A DNA stretch of 64,000 bases, taken from Providencia rettgeri. Lineage in GTDB: Bacteria; Pseudomonadota; Gammaproteobacteria; Enterobacterales; Enterobacteriaceae. Of this stretch, positions 52,708 through 62,333 are shown in pieces. The notes beneath the pieces were generated by a model. The model was not told the origin of the DNA. It saw only the letters and a list, made by a program, of their open reading frames with translations, and did no database searches. Location of the stretch: the NCBI RefSeq assembly GCF_041075285.1, contig NZ_CP163512.1:2976001-3040000 (forward strand). The letters are read 5' to 3'. A program made the translations under genes and the position numbers. Positions within the stretch are counted from its first letter, which is position 1. The number at the start of each line of letters is the position of its first letter.

Positions 52708-53862
52708 TTATCTGATTTTTTGGCTTGATAATACAGTTCTTAGTAAGTTTTCAGCGGTATCCGCTAAGTAACGTTCTCCGTTAACTATCGCTTGCTCTAA
52801 AGAGACGGGGCCCGGGCAAAGTGACCACATCGCCGTGATGCCGTGTTGGTACAAAATTCGGCTATCTTCACTGTAACCACCACATAGAGCGATTGTCGGT
52901 ATACCATAACGACTTGCCATACGAGCAACGCCGACAGGCGCTTTACCGTTGGCACTTTGGCTATCCATCCGCCCTTCACCCACAATCACCAAATCTGCCT
53001 GTTGGATATACGTTTCAGCATCCAATAGCCCTAGAACAAGGTCGATGCCCTTTTCAAGTTTGGCATCAACAAACCAGCGTAGCCCAGCACCTAATCCCCC
53101 CGCCGCACCACTTCCTGCCTCTAATGAGACATCTTTTCCTAAAGTGCTCGACATTAATTGTGCATAATGCGTCATTCCCGCTTCCAACTGGTCTAGCATG
53201 GTAGCGTCCGCCCCTTTTTGTGGACCATACACATACGTTGCACCATTTTTACCAAGCAAAGGGTTTTCCACATCACATGACACGTTAAATTCAACCGACG
53301 CGACACGTGGATCGAAATTATCTAAGTCAATTTTTGCAATATTAATGAGATCTTCACCATTGATTGGCGAACGGATCAACTGCTGGTTTTTATCATAAAA
53401 CTCTGCCCCCAATGCTTGTGCAAAACCTGCACCACCGTCATTAGTTGCACTTCCGCCGATACCGACAATAATGCGCTTGCATCCCAAATCGAGGGCGTAT
53501 TTAACCATTTCCCCCAGACCGTACGTTGATGCCTTTTCAGCATGGCGGAATTCAGGTTTCACGAGCTCTAAGCCACAGCATTGTGCCATTTCAATAAAGG
53601 CTGTTTTTCCTTCCAACACTAACAGCCGTGCATCAACTTGACTACCATAGGGTCCAGTACACGTTAATATGTAAGGCGTTACACCAGATAAAACCGGACT
53701 GTGCTCCAGTGACTCCAACAGACCTTCTCCACCATCAGATATAGGCAATAATGTCATATCCAAATCGGAGGATACACGCTTGAAACCCTCAGCCACCGCT
53801 TGGCATGCCAGCTGTGCTGAGCAACTTCCTTTAAAGGAATCAAGTGCGATAACAATTTTCAT
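52708..53862 (-). CDS. Glycerate kinase (GarK/GlxK family), copy 2
   Basis: A 384-residue glycerate kinase. MKIVIALDSFKGSCSAQLAC starts it, and ISDGGEGLLESLE, GIGGSATNDGGAGFAQALGA and IVGEGRMDSQSANGKAPVGVA are the family motifs. It makes 2-phosphoglycerate from glycerate. It lies 22 bases before the cdaR-like gene and 33 bases after the carrier gene, so the three form one unit. Its divergence from copy 1 (same motifs, many other differences) points to separate histories. Confidence 0.92.
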   Translation of the reverse strand: MKIVIALDSFKGSCSAQLACQAVAEGFKRVSSDLDMTLLPISDGGEGLLESLEHSPVLSGVTPYILTCTGPYGSQVDARLLVLEGKTAFIEMAQCCGLELVKPEFRHAEKASTYGLGEMVKYALDLGCKRIIVGIGGSATNDGGAGFAQALGAEFYDKNQQLIRSPINGEDLINIAKIDLDNFDPRVASVEFNVSCDVENPLLGKNGATYVYGPQKGADATMLDQLEAGMTHYAQLMSSTLGKDVSLEAGSGAAGGLGAGLRWFVDAKLEKGIDLVLGLLDAETYIQQADLVIVGEGRMDSQSANGKAPVGVARMASRYGIPTIALCGGYSEDSRILYQHGITAMWSLCPGPVSLEQAIVNGERYLADTAENLLRTVLSSQKIR

Positions 53863-53895
53863 GTAGACTTTCCTATTGTAAATGGCGGTGTTGCA

Positions 53896-55236
53896 TTATT
53901 TCGCTTGTAGCGATGTTGGTGTTTGCACTTTCTCGCTGTCACTCATGCCACTGGTTTTTACCCGCGAAGCGATAAGTGTCCCAATAACGAGCAAGCCGAC
54001 ACCAAACCATAATCCTGAAGTCGCTGTGCCTGTGTAATCCTCAAAGAACCCTAAAATAAAGGGCCCTAAGAAGCCGCCAAACAGCCCTAAACAGTTCAGT
54101 AGTGCTAAGCTTCCAGCCAGCATACTACCACTCATATAAGTCGGTGGAAGCGAGAAAATAATGGATTGCACCACAAAGAACATAAAAGCAGTTAAGCAAA
54201 ACCCGATTAATCCAAGGATAGGCCCACCTAGTGCGCCAATAACCAGCCCGACCGCCATCAAGGCATAACCTGAAATTAAGATACGGGATGAACGGCGTGG
54301 GGTATTGGCTTTTCTTGCCACAAAAATACCGCCAATTGCCGCTGAAATCCAAGGTATTGCCGTTAATAAACCAATTTGAATTGGCGTTAATTTGCCGTAT
54401 TCACCAATAATCGTCGGCAAGAAATAACTTAAACCGTACACTGAGAATTGGTGGGTAAAGTAAATGGCGACGATCATCATAAATGCTTTGTTTTTAAACG
54501 CCGCTTTGAGTGAAAATTTGTTATTACTGATGCTAGTGCTGTTCTGATCTTGCTCGTGTTTATATTTAATATACTTCCGATCGTCTTCATCTAACCATTT
54601 TGCGTCTTCGGGTTTATTCGGTAAAACAAACCACACCACAAAAGCCAAAATAACCGCTGGTAAGCCTTCAATGACAAACATCCATTGCCAGCCATGGAAC
54701 CCTAATAGCCCATCCATACTTAATAATAAGCCACTCAGTGGTGCACCAATAATATTGGCAAGACACACCCCTAATAAGAATAACCCCGTTGCTTTGGCAC
54801 GCTCTTCTTGGCTAAACCAATAGGTCATATACAGGATCACTCCAGGATATAACCCTGCCTCGGCCGCCCCTAATAATAAGCGTAGAATATAAAAGGAGGT
54901 TGGTCCTGTGACGAAAGCCATCGCCGCAGATAAGAGCCCCCAAGTGATCATGATCCGCGTGATCCAAAAACGCGCACCGACTTTTTCCATGATCAAGTTA
55001 CTGGGGATCTCAAGAATTGAATAAGTCAGAAAAAACAACCCTGCACCAATTCCAAATGCCGTAGCGGATAAGCCCAGATCTATCGACATGGCATTTTTTG
55101 CCATCCCAATATTAGTACGGTCAATAAAGCTAATAATATAAGCCAAAATCAATAACGGCATCAGGTTACGATATATCTTTGCGTTGGTCTTTTTACCCTG
55201 TGCCGCATAATCTAACTTTGCATTTGTAGAAAACAT
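53896..55236 (-). CDS. MFS organic-acid transporter, copy 2
   Basis: A 446-residue major facilitator from ATG 55236 (MFSTNAKLDYA), with GAGGA upstream; the ATG at 55251 lacks a site. Helix 1 carries ISFIDRTNIGMAKNAMS, and the loop 2-3 motif is MEKVGARFWITRI. It belongs to the anion:cation symporter group (tartrate/phthalate/hexuronate-like), a different branch from the carrier at 37.7 kb. Placed with glycerate kinase and CdaR genes, it may take up tartrate, glycerate or a sugar diacid. Confidence 0.83.
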   Translation of the reverse strand: MFSTNAKLDYAAQGKKTNAKIYRNLMPLLILAYIISFIDRTNIGMAKNAMSIDLGLSATAFGIGAGLFFLTYSILEIPSNLIMEKVGARFWITRIMITWGLLSAAMAFVTGPTSFYILRLLLGAAEAGLYPGVILYMTYWFSQEERAKATGLFLLGVCLANIIGAPLSGLLLSMDGLLGFHGWQWMFVIEGLPAVILAFVVWFVLPNKPEDAKWLDEDDRKYIKYKHEQDQNSTSISNNKFSLKAAFKNKAFMMIVAIYFTHQFSVYGLSYFLPTIIGEYGKLTPIQIGLLTAIPWISAAIGGIFVARKANTPRRSSRILISGYALMAVGLVIGALGGPILGLIGFCLTAFMFFVVQSIIFSLPPTYMSGSMLAGSLALLNCLGLFGGFLGPFILGFFEDYTGTATSGLWFGVGLLVIGTLIASRVKTSGMSDSEKVQTPTSLQAK

Positions 55237-55315
55237 AGATAAGATCCTCATGTTGCAGTGAAACAGGCTTGGTGCTTTATCCGGTTCCCATACCTGTTGT
55301 TATTACCTCAGCAAC

Positions 55316-55343
55316 AGCCCGACGCCCCACGTCGGGCTTTTTG
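55316..55343. terminator. GC-rich hairpin between the two minus-strand operons
   Basis: AGCCCGACG / CGTCGGGCT with loop CCCCA. A T-run follows only on the plus strand, so in the minus direction it would act by its stem. It lies downstream of the thiolase stop. Confidence 0.6.
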
Positions 55344-55356
55344 CTTGCAGTATTTC

Positions 55357-56541
55357 TTATTCTCTTTCGAACAACATTGATATCCCTTGACCACCACCGA
55401 TACACATCGTTACTAACCCTGTAGTAACTTGACGGCGTTCCATTTCATACATTAGCTTAACGGGTAAAATTGCCCCACTCGCACCCACTGGGTGACCCAG
55501 TGCAATCGCCCCGCCATTCACGTTGATCCGCGAACTGTCTAATGACAAATCATTTATAACTGCGATTGCTTGAGCGGCAAAAGCTTCATTTAATTCAATT
55601 AAATCAATATCTTTGACATCCATTTTCAGCTTTTCCATTAAACGACGTGTCGCCGGCGCTGGACCAAAGCCCATAATGGCCGCTTCACATCCGGCAACTG
55701 CCCAATCCACGATTTTCATTCTGGGTTTCAATCCGCGTTTTTCCGCCTCTTCGCGGCGCATCATCACTAATGCCGCCGCCCCATCATTAATGCCTGAAGC
55801 ATTAGCTGCCGTGATCACGCCATCGGCTTTAAATGCAGGACGCAATTTAGCCAGTTTTTCCCGTGGGGTATCTCTTGGGTGTTCGTCAGTATCGAAAATA
55901 CGTGAGCCTTTACGCCCTTCTTGAATTTCCATCGGCAAAATTTGATCTTTAAAATAACCCGCTTCAATGGCTTTCAACGCTTTTTGCTGGCTATTCCATG
56001 CAAAATCATCCATTTCTTCGCGGGAAATATTGAATTGTTCTGCGACATTTTCTGCCGTCATCCCGTTGTGATACGGGCCTTCAGGCCAAGTCAAAATTGA
56101 TGTTAATCCATCTTCTAAAACATCATTACCCATTCGGTAGCCATAACGCGCTTTGCGTAAGTAGTACGGTAGCATGGTCATATTTTCCGTTCCGCATGCC
56201 ACAACCACATCCGATTGCCCGGTTTGCAGCAACATCATGCCATCCGCCAGTGCCTGTAACCCCGAGCCACATTGACGGTTAACAGAGTAAGCTGTTGTTT
56301 CTTTAGGTAAACCAGCACGTAACTGACAGATCCGCGCAATAAAACCGCTTTCTGCGATCTGCCCCACATTACCGACGATCACTTCATCCACATCTTCTGG
56401 GGCGATCCCCGCTCGTTTTACCGCTTCGCGGATCACTTCAGCACCGAGATCGTGCTGATGGGTATTTGCAAAGCTGCCCCCCATAGAACCTATCGCGGTT
56501 CTCACCCCACTAACAATCACAATATCATTTGCATTTTTCAT
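55357..56541 (-). CDS. Acetyl-CoA acetyltransferase (PhaA-like thiolase)
   Basis: A 394-residue thiolase with Cys91 (NRQCGSGLQAL), His350 (ALGHPVGASG) and Cys380 (MCIGGGQG). It is clearly different from the AtoB-like thiolase at 32.6 kb. It is the last gene of a ligase-CoA transferase-reductase-thiolase unit and 9 bases after the reductase gene. In degradation it would split a 3-ketoacyl-CoA; in synthesis it would make acetoacetyl-CoA. Confidence 0.9.
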   Translation of the reverse strand: MKNANDIVIVSGVRTAIGSMGGSFANTHQHDLGAEVIREAVKRAGIAPEDVDEVIVGNVGQIAESGFIARICQLRAGLPKETTAYSVNRQCGSGLQALADGMMLLQTGQSDVVVACGTENMTMLPYYLRKARYGYRMGNDVLEDGLTSILTWPEGPYHNGMTAENVAEQFNISREEMDDFAWNSQQKALKAIEAGYFKDQILPMEIQEGRKGSRIFDTDEHPRDTPREKLAKLRPAFKADGVITAANASGINDGAAALVMMRREEAEKRGLKPRMKIVDWAVAGCEAAIMGFGPAPATRRLMEKLKMDVKDIDLIELNEAFAAQAIAVINDLSLDSSRINVNGGAIALGHPVGASGAILPVKLMYEMERRQVTTGLVTMCIGGGQGISMLFERE

Positions 56542-56550
56542 TATGTCCTC

Positions 56551-57288
56551 CTACAGCACCATGCCGCCGCCAACGTTAATCACTTCACCATTGATATAGC
56601 GTGCTTTATCTGATGCTAAAAACGCCACACATTGCCCAACATCCCGCGGATCACCTGCAAAGCCCGCTGGAATTTTGCTGATCATCAGATCCCACACTTT
56701 TTCAGGTACGCCGCGCGTCATATCGGTATCAATAAACCCCGGGCAAATCGCATTGACAGTGACACCTTTGCGAGCCAATTCGCGGCAGGCAGTTTTCGTT
56801 AAACCAATAACACCCGCTTTTGATGCGGCATAGTTAGCTTGCCCCACATTCCCAAGCCAGCTTGCTGAAGAGATATTCACAATGCGACCACGCCCTTGTT
56901 CACGCATCAGTTTTGCCGCTTCTTGCATGCAGTGAAACGTGCCTTTCAAGTTAATGTCGATAACCTTGTCCCAATCTTCGTCACTCAGCTTATGCAACAT
57001 GCCATCACGGTTGATCCCTGCGTTATTCACAATCACATCAATACCGCCAAAGTGTTCTTTAGTTTGAGAAAAAAGCGCATTGACTTGCTCGCGTTTGGAA
57101 ATATCACAAGGGATAAACACGGCTTCAAAGCCTTGCTGCTGTAACTGTTTTGCGCTTTCTTCCCCTGAGGATATCGCGAGATCAGAAATCACCACTTTAG
57201 CCCCTTCTTCTGCCAGCACCTGTGCAATAGCAAAACCAATACCTCTTGCTGAACCTGTGACGATGGCAATTTTGTCTTTGACTAACAT
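56551..57288 (-). CDS. Short-chain dehydrogenase (3-hydroxyacyl-CoA / 3-ketoacyl reductase type)
   Basis: A 245-residue classical SDR. The cofactor motif TGSARGIG, NNAG, and the catalytic Ser-Tyr-Lys (NISSAS, then YAASK) are all present, with PGFID and the C-terminal GGGMVL typical of FabG/PhaB. It should interconvert 3-ketoacyl- and 3-hydroxyacyl-CoA. It lies between CoA-transferase and thiolase genes with gaps of 14 and 9 bases. Confidence 0.88.
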   Translation of the reverse strand: MLVKDKIAIVTGSARGIGFAIAQVLAEEGAKVVISDLAISSGEESAKQLQQQGFEAVFIPCDISKREQVNALFSQTKEHFGGIDVIVNNAGINRDGMLHKLSDEDWDKVIDINLKGTFHCMQEAAKLMREQGRGRIVNISSASWLGNVGQANYAASKAGVIGLTKTACRELARKGVTVNAICPGFIDTDMTRGVPEKVWDLMISKIPAGFAGDPRDVGQCVAFLASDKARYINGEVINVGGGMVL

Positions 57289-57302
57289 AAATAACGTCCT
57301 CT

Positions 57303-58883
57303 TTAATATTGAGAATATAAATACGAGACCAGACCAAAAGGCGCTTCTTCAAATAACGAAGAAGGCATCACCTTCAAATCCGGGGAAATTTCTGGCATAA
57401 AGTCCATATGGGCAAGAATGTCACGCTCAAGGTCAATCCCCGGTGCGATTTCAATCAGCACAGGGACTTTTCCACCCAAGGTAAATACCGCCCGCTCCGT
57501 CACAAAATGCATGGTTTGGTTAATCTGGCGTGCCACATCTGCGTTCCAAGAGATCTGCCTAACGTTGTCTACTAGCTTGCGGATATCCCCTTCACGAATA
57601 ATCTTTAACTGACCATTTTCACAGCGGATATCTAATCCTTTGGCGGTAAATGTTGAGCAAAAAACCACGTGGCGAGCATTCTGCGTGATATCAATAAACC
57701 CACCAGCCCCCGGGCAAATATTGCCCAACAACGTGGCATTAACGTGGCCGCAAGCGTCCATTTCCCCTGCGCCCATATAGGTGATATCTACCCCTGCACC
57801 GTTGTAGTACAGCATTTGGTCTTGATGACTAATCATCGCAGAAAGGTTACGACCGATCCCAAAATCGATACCACCTGCTTGTACACCACCCCAAATGCCA
57901 GATTCCACTGTAATATCAACGTGTTTGCTGGCATTTTCTTCTTGGATAATTGAACCAATTACATCGTTAGGGATCCCTGTCCCTAGGTTGATCACACAGT
58001 TTTCAGTAAGATAACGGCAAGCAATGCGCCCGATCAGCTTACGAATATCGAGAGGCAGTGGCGTGGTCTGCTGAACAGGTGTACGAATATCGCCGCACAA
58101 TGTTGGATCAAAGAACCAACTTGAGGATTGACGGTGATCCTCTTGCGGGTTATCGCAGATCACAATGTGGTCGATAAAACTGGCGGGAACGGTGACACGT
58201 TTTGGGTGCAAAGTACCTTCTTCCACACAATACTTCACCTGAGCAATGACTTTCCCACCGAAGCGTTTTGCGGCTAAAACGGCATGCAAAACTTCCAGCG
58301 ACATCGCTTCTTCATCCGTGGTCAGGTTACCCTTGCTGTCTGCGTGTGTACCGCGGATCACCACAACATCCAGCGGAATTTCGGGGTACCATAGCCACTC
58401 TTCACCTTTGAAGCTAACTTTTTCAACCAGTGGCGGCAGCGCTAACGTTTTGGCATTCATGCGTCCACCCTCTAAATCAGGGTCAATAAATGTGCCTAAA
58501 CCCACTTTAGATAAACGACCAGGAAGACCCGCCGCCATTGCACCATACAAATGCACCATTTGCCCCTGAGGTAAGCAATATGCTTCAACTTGATTGTCGT
58601 TGATCATCTGCATCCAGCGTGGCGCTAGTCCCCAGTGAGAGCCTATAATGCGTTTCACCATACCTTGGTGGGCAAAATGTTGATTACCGCGAATACGGTT
58701 ACATTGCCCTGCCGCATGCACTAGCGTTAATTGTTTTGGCGAACCTTCTGATAAAAAGCGTTGTTCAATAGCGGACAAAATAGACTCTGCCGCACTCGTT
58801 AATGTCATTCCTACAGTGCAAATGGTATCGCCATCATTAATTAATTCAGCGGCTTCTTGTTTAGTAATAAACTTATTATTCAT
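57303..58883 (-). CDS. Acyl-CoA:acetate/3-keto acid CoA-transferase (YdiF/Pct-like)
   Basis: A 526-residue single-chain class I CoA-transferase, in effect both subunits fused. The first half carries DGDTICTVGMTLTSAAES, the second NLGTGIPNDVIGSI and the catalytic glutamate in VESGIWGGVQAGG. It moves CoA between short acyl groups and acetate or keto acids. Its neighbours imply a short 3-hydroxy or 3-keto acid. Distinct from the two-subunit AtoDA at 33.8-35.1 kb. Confidence 0.9.
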   Translation of the reverse strand: MNNKFITKQEAAELINDGDTICTVGMTLTSAAESILSAIEQRFLSEGSPKQLTLVHAAGQCNRIRGNQHFAHQGMVKRIIGSHWGLAPRWMQMINDNQVEAYCLPQGQMVHLYGAMAAGLPGRLSKVGLGTFIDPDLEGGRMNAKTLALPPLVEKVSFKGEEWLWYPEIPLDVVVIRGTHADSKGNLTTDEEAMSLEVLHAVLAAKRFGGKVIAQVKYCVEEGTLHPKRVTVPASFIDHIVICDNPQEDHRQSSSWFFDPTLCGDIRTPVQQTTPLPLDIRKLIGRIACRYLTENCVINLGTGIPNDVIGSIIQEENASKHVDITVESGIWGGVQAGGIDFGIGRNLSAMISHQDQMLYYNGAGVDITYMGAGEMDACGHVNATLLGNICPGAGGFIDITQNARHVVFCSTFTAKGLDIRCENGQLKIIREGDIRKLVDNVRQISWNADVARQINQTMHFVTERAVFTLGGKVPVLIEIAPGIDLERDILAHMDFMPEISPDLKVMPSSLFEEAPFGLVSYLYSQY

Positions 58884-58947
58884 GATAAAACCTGCCTAAG
58901 GCTAATATTTCATAGCCCTTTATTTGATAAATTAAACGAATTAGATG

Positions 58948-60465
58948 TTAACTATTTAAAGAATAATATCGCTGTTTTAAATCTTTCTTACTTATTTTTC
59001 CATTCCAGGTTCTTGGGAAGCTACGTGCAAATATAATTTTTACTGGAACCTTATAATTAGGTAAGCGTTCTTTTAACCATTCCATGATTTCTTTACTTGT
59101 TAAGCAAACTTGGCTTTCAGGAATAATAAACGCAATAGGTTCTTCGCCATAGATCGGGCTTTCTACTGGAATGACCGCCACTTCATTAACGCCGGGATAA
59201 TTAGAAATTAAATCTTCCACTTCAATGGAATAAATTTTTTCTCCACCTCGGTTAATCATGTCTTTAATTCTATCTTGGATATATAGAAAACCATCTTCAT
59301 CGATATACCCGATATCCCCAGTAAAAAACCATCCATCCTGAAATGATGTGGTATTCGCAGGGCTATCAGGCCAATAACGTTGGATCACCACATCCCCTTT
59401 AACCCAGATATTACCTGTTTTATTTGCCTGTTTTTCTTCACCATTTTCACTTCTAATCGACACTTTTAGCCCTGGGACAGGAGTACCTGAACTGGCTTTT
59501 TTAGGGCTGTTACGAATATCATCTAAATATACCGTTGCAGGAGATGACGTCTCCGTTAGACCATATATAGAGTGTATCGATGTTTTTGGAAAAATATATG
59601 AAAGTTCTTTTATGGTGCCTTCATTTAAATGCCCAGCACCGCAAGCAATCATCTTTAATGAATTAAATTTATCCAAATTAATGCTTTTATTTTCTTTTAT
59701 CTTTTGGATTAATAAAATAAATACCGTCGGTGAACCATGTAAGAAAGTAATCTTTTCTTTTGCGATGGTTGAAATCATATCCTCAGCATTAAATTTTTTA
59801 TGTAGAAAAATTTTTCCACCAATATGAATAAATAATGCCAAGATAGCAGATAACCCCGTAATATGATAAATGGGTACCGCTAATATCGTTTTATCATTTT
59901 CAGTTAACTTTAATGTTTGTTGATAAGCATAAACCGCTGACAATATATTTTTATGAGTGATGACTGCGCCTTTTGGTGTCCCTGTTGTTCCTGAGGTAAA
60001 AATAATGACAGCAGGATCATCCCCATTAACTTGATTAACAAAGGTCATTTCCTCTGTTAGCGCTAATGCTTTCCACTGAGAAAGGCTAATCCCTTTTGCA
60101 TTAAGCTCTCCTAACCACGGCTGGTAGCTATCATCCCAAAAAATCGCATCCGCCTGAATACGAGAAAGATGTTCTTTACCTTCAAACTCCTTCATTTTGG
60201 TACTTAATGGAATAACTTGAATGCCTAGCCCAACCGCAGCATAAAACAGCTGGCAAAATTCAATGGTATTTCCCCAACCCAAAATAATACGGTCACCTTT
60301 TTGTAATTGCAGGGTTGATGTTAGCCAAAACATAGTTTGGTTGACCTTCACCAATAACTGACGATAACACCAATGTTGCTCTTCAAAAACAATGGCCACT
60401 GCATCAGGCTGTGTATTTGCCCTGTATAATAGGCTTTGATAGATATTTGAATTTGACGCAAGCAT
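58948..60465 (-). CDS. Acyl-CoA ligase (AMP-binding family)
   Basis: A 505-residue adenylate-forming enzyme from ATG 60465 (MLASNSNIYQSLL), seven bases after GGAG; the longer frame to 60492 lacks a site. Motifs are IIFTSGTTGTPKGAVI (P-loop), YGLTETSSP (A5), TGDIGYIDEDG and INRGGEKIYSIEVEDL, and the catalytic lysine lies in NGKISKKDL. It activates a carboxylic acid to its CoA thioester through an acyl-AMP. It is the first gene of the ligase-transferase-reductase-thiolase unit. Confidence 0.88.
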   Translation of the reverse strand: MLASNSNIYQSLLYRANTQPDAVAIVFEEQHWCYRQLLVKVNQTMFWLTSTLQLQKGDRIILGWGNTIEFCQLFYAAVGLGIQVIPLSTKMKEFEGKEHLSRIQADAIFWDDSYQPWLGELNAKGISLSQWKALALTEEMTFVNQVNGDDPAVIIFTSGTTGTPKGAVITHKNILSAVYAYQQTLKLTENDKTILAVPIYHITGLSAILALFIHIGGKIFLHKKFNAEDMISTIAKEKITFLHGSPTVFILLIQKIKENKSINLDKFNSLKMIACGAGHLNEGTIKELSYIFPKTSIHSIYGLTETSSPATVYLDDIRNSPKKASSGTPVPGLKVSIRSENGEEKQANKTGNIWVKGDVVIQRYWPDSPANTTSFQDGWFFTGDIGYIDEDGFLYIQDRIKDMINRGGEKIYSIEVEDLISNYPGVNEVAVIPVESPIYGEEPIAFIIPESQVCLTSKEIMEWLKERLPNYKVPVKIIFARSFPRTWNGKISKKDLKQRYYSLNS

Positions 60466-60949
60466 GAGCACACTCCAACCAACGGATATCACTTATTGGT
60501 ATTCAATGTATAAAATGCCCCCCTCGAAATTAGTGCCAATGTTCACATATTGTTCACATCTTTTTTTTAATTGGATTAGTGATTTGCACAATCGACTTGT
60601 TAATTATTTTTTGCTTAAGTGTCATTTAAATGTGCCATTTTGATCCTAAGGGTAAATATTTACCTTTGGTTATCAATTTTATGCTAAAGCTATCTACGCC
60701 TCTAAACTATTTTTTAGTTAGCAATTGTGCGTATTAACAATACGTCCGTCATCGCCCCCGTTAGATATTATGCAACAATAAAAGCTCACGCTGTTTTAAG
60801 GTCAGTTCCATGCACTCTGTGCGATCCGCAACCTAAGCCCAGCAAAAATGGATGAAAAAGGTGGCGAATTGATGGCAGATTGCTACAGTGAGATCGTCAG
60901 TAACGGGATTATTGAGTCTAATTCTTCGAAATGATTAAGGAGATAATCA
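60466..60949. other. Divergent intergenic region, acyl-CoA ligase / yghU
   Basis: About 480 bases, AT-rich near the ligase and more GC-rich near yghU. No complete gene. A frame open from after TAA 60797 to TGA 60932-60934 (with ATG 60848) reads ...MDEKGGELMADCYSEIVSN and then GIIESNSSK; it looks coding-like but I do not recognise it. Confidence 0.4.
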
Positions 60950-61792
60950 ATGGCAGACACACCCTATGTTCCACCAAAGGTATGGCAATGGGAGCAAGGT
61001 AATGGCGGCAAATTTGCCAATATAAACCGCCCTGTTTCCGGTGCAACTCATGAAAAAGCCTTGCCTGTAGGTAAGCACCCACTACAGCTCTATTCCTTAG
61101 GCACACCTAATGGTCAAAAAGTAACGATCATGCTCGAAGAGCTGTTAGCGTTGGGTATCAAAGAAGCGGAATATGATGCTTGGTTGATTAATATTGGTGA
61201 AGGCGATCAATTCAGTTCAGGTTTTGTTGAAATCAATCCAAACTCAAAAATCCCTGCATTAGTGGATAGAAGTGGCAAAGAACCAATCCGCGTGTTTGAG
61301 TCGGGTTCAATTCTGACCTATTTGGCAGAAAAATTCTCCGCCTTTTTACCCACTACACAACCTGAGCGCGCCGAAACATTATCGTGGTTATTTTGGCAGA
61401 TGGGTTCTGCGCCATTTGCAGGGGGTGGCTTCGGGCATTTTTACGCTTATGCCCCTGAAAAATATGAATACCCAATCAATCGATTTGCCATGGAAACGAA
61501 GCGCCAACTTGACGTGCTTGATAAACGCTTAGCTAACAATCGATTTGTCGCAGGGGATAACTACACTATCGCCGATATGGCCATTTGGCCGTGGTATGGC
61601 GCTTTAGTCAAAGGCTGGCTATATGACGCCGCCGAGTTTCTATCAGTGCATGAATATAAAAATGTCATTCGCTGGGCAGACGAAATTTATGCACGCCCTG
61701 CGGTACAACGCGGCCGCCGAGTGAATCGCTTACAAGGCGACCCCGCACAGCAAGTGCGCGAACGCCACGATGCGAGTGATATTCGCGAGTAG
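60950..61792 (+). CDS. yghU: YghU, glutathione transferase with disulphide-bond reductase activity
   Basis: A 280-residue Nu-class glutathione transferase, very close to E. coli YghU. Diagnostic stretches are ANINRPVSGATHEK, LYSLGTPNGQKVTIMLEELLALG, EINPNSKIPALVD and FESGSILTYLAEKF, with a helical C-domain. The family binds two glutathione molecules and reduces disulphides with little classical transferase activity. AAGGAG precedes the ATG. It is a single-gene unit followed by a hairpin. Confidence 0.95.
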   Translation: MADTPYVPPKVWQWEQGNGGKFANINRPVSGATHEKALPVGKHPLQLYSLGTPNGQKVTIMLEELLALGIKEAEYDAWLINIGEGDQFSSGFVEINPNSKIPALVDRSGKEPIRVFESGSILTYLAEKFSAFLPTTQPERAETLSWLFWQMGSAPFAGGGFGHFYAYAPEKYEYPINRFAMETKRQLDVLDKRLANNRFVAGDNYTIADMAIWPWYGALVKGWLYDAAEFLSVHEYKNVIRWADEIYARPAVQRGRRVNRLQGDPAQQVRERHDASDIRE

Positions 61793-62333
61793 ATACTCCT
61801 TGTCGCTAAAATAAAACTGAGGTTTATGCATTTAAATCTCAGTTTGTTATCATTAGCAAAAATACGTAATCCCAACCAAATACCTTATTTAAAAATAAAT
61901 CTAGTCCTCTTTAGGGTTGTTTATCTTTGATGGCCAATTTTCAATCGAATCCGTAGGACTACATTTCATCGTCATACTTCATTCAAATATGAGTCTGTCA
62001 GCTTAATTGATTCTTCAATTTTTCGGGTTGTTTGCTTGACCTTTTTAGCCTGAAAAATTAGCAGAAAAGATCAACAACTCTTAGCTTAAGAAGTAAGGCG
62101 ATTTAAGTTAGTCATAAGCAATTAAATCACCTTATTCATTAGTAATAACTATCTACTCTAATCTATACAAATTTAATATTTCTTTTCTTCCCATCAAATC
62201 TATTAGCCTGCTAGGAAATTACTATCAACAATAAATAAGAATTAAAAATAAACAAAATAACCATTTGAATTATAAGTCTTTGCATTAATTACAAATGAGC
62301 GTTCTAAATAAAATATTATTGAAGGATTGTCCT
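61793..62333. other. Intergenic region, yghU to the ProVW-like gene
   Basis: About 540 bases, AT-rich, with no gene that I can support. Besides the yghU hairpin there is an imperfect inverted repeat near 62093-62131 (AAGGCGATTTAA / TTAAATCACCTT). The promoter of the ABC gene should lie in the last 100-200 bases; AAGGA at 62322 is its ribosome site. Confidence 0.45.
61814..61845 (+). terminator. Hairpin after yghU
   Basis: AAACTGAGGTTTA / TAAATCTCAGTTT, 13 pairs with one G-U, loop TGCATT, 22 bases beyond the stop. The following bases are only weakly T-rich. Confidence 0.6.

Noticed and set aside
61900..62130. A second copy of the dispersed repeat
   Set aside because: CGTCATACTTCA resembles one end of the element, but the central hairpin and other blocks are missing.
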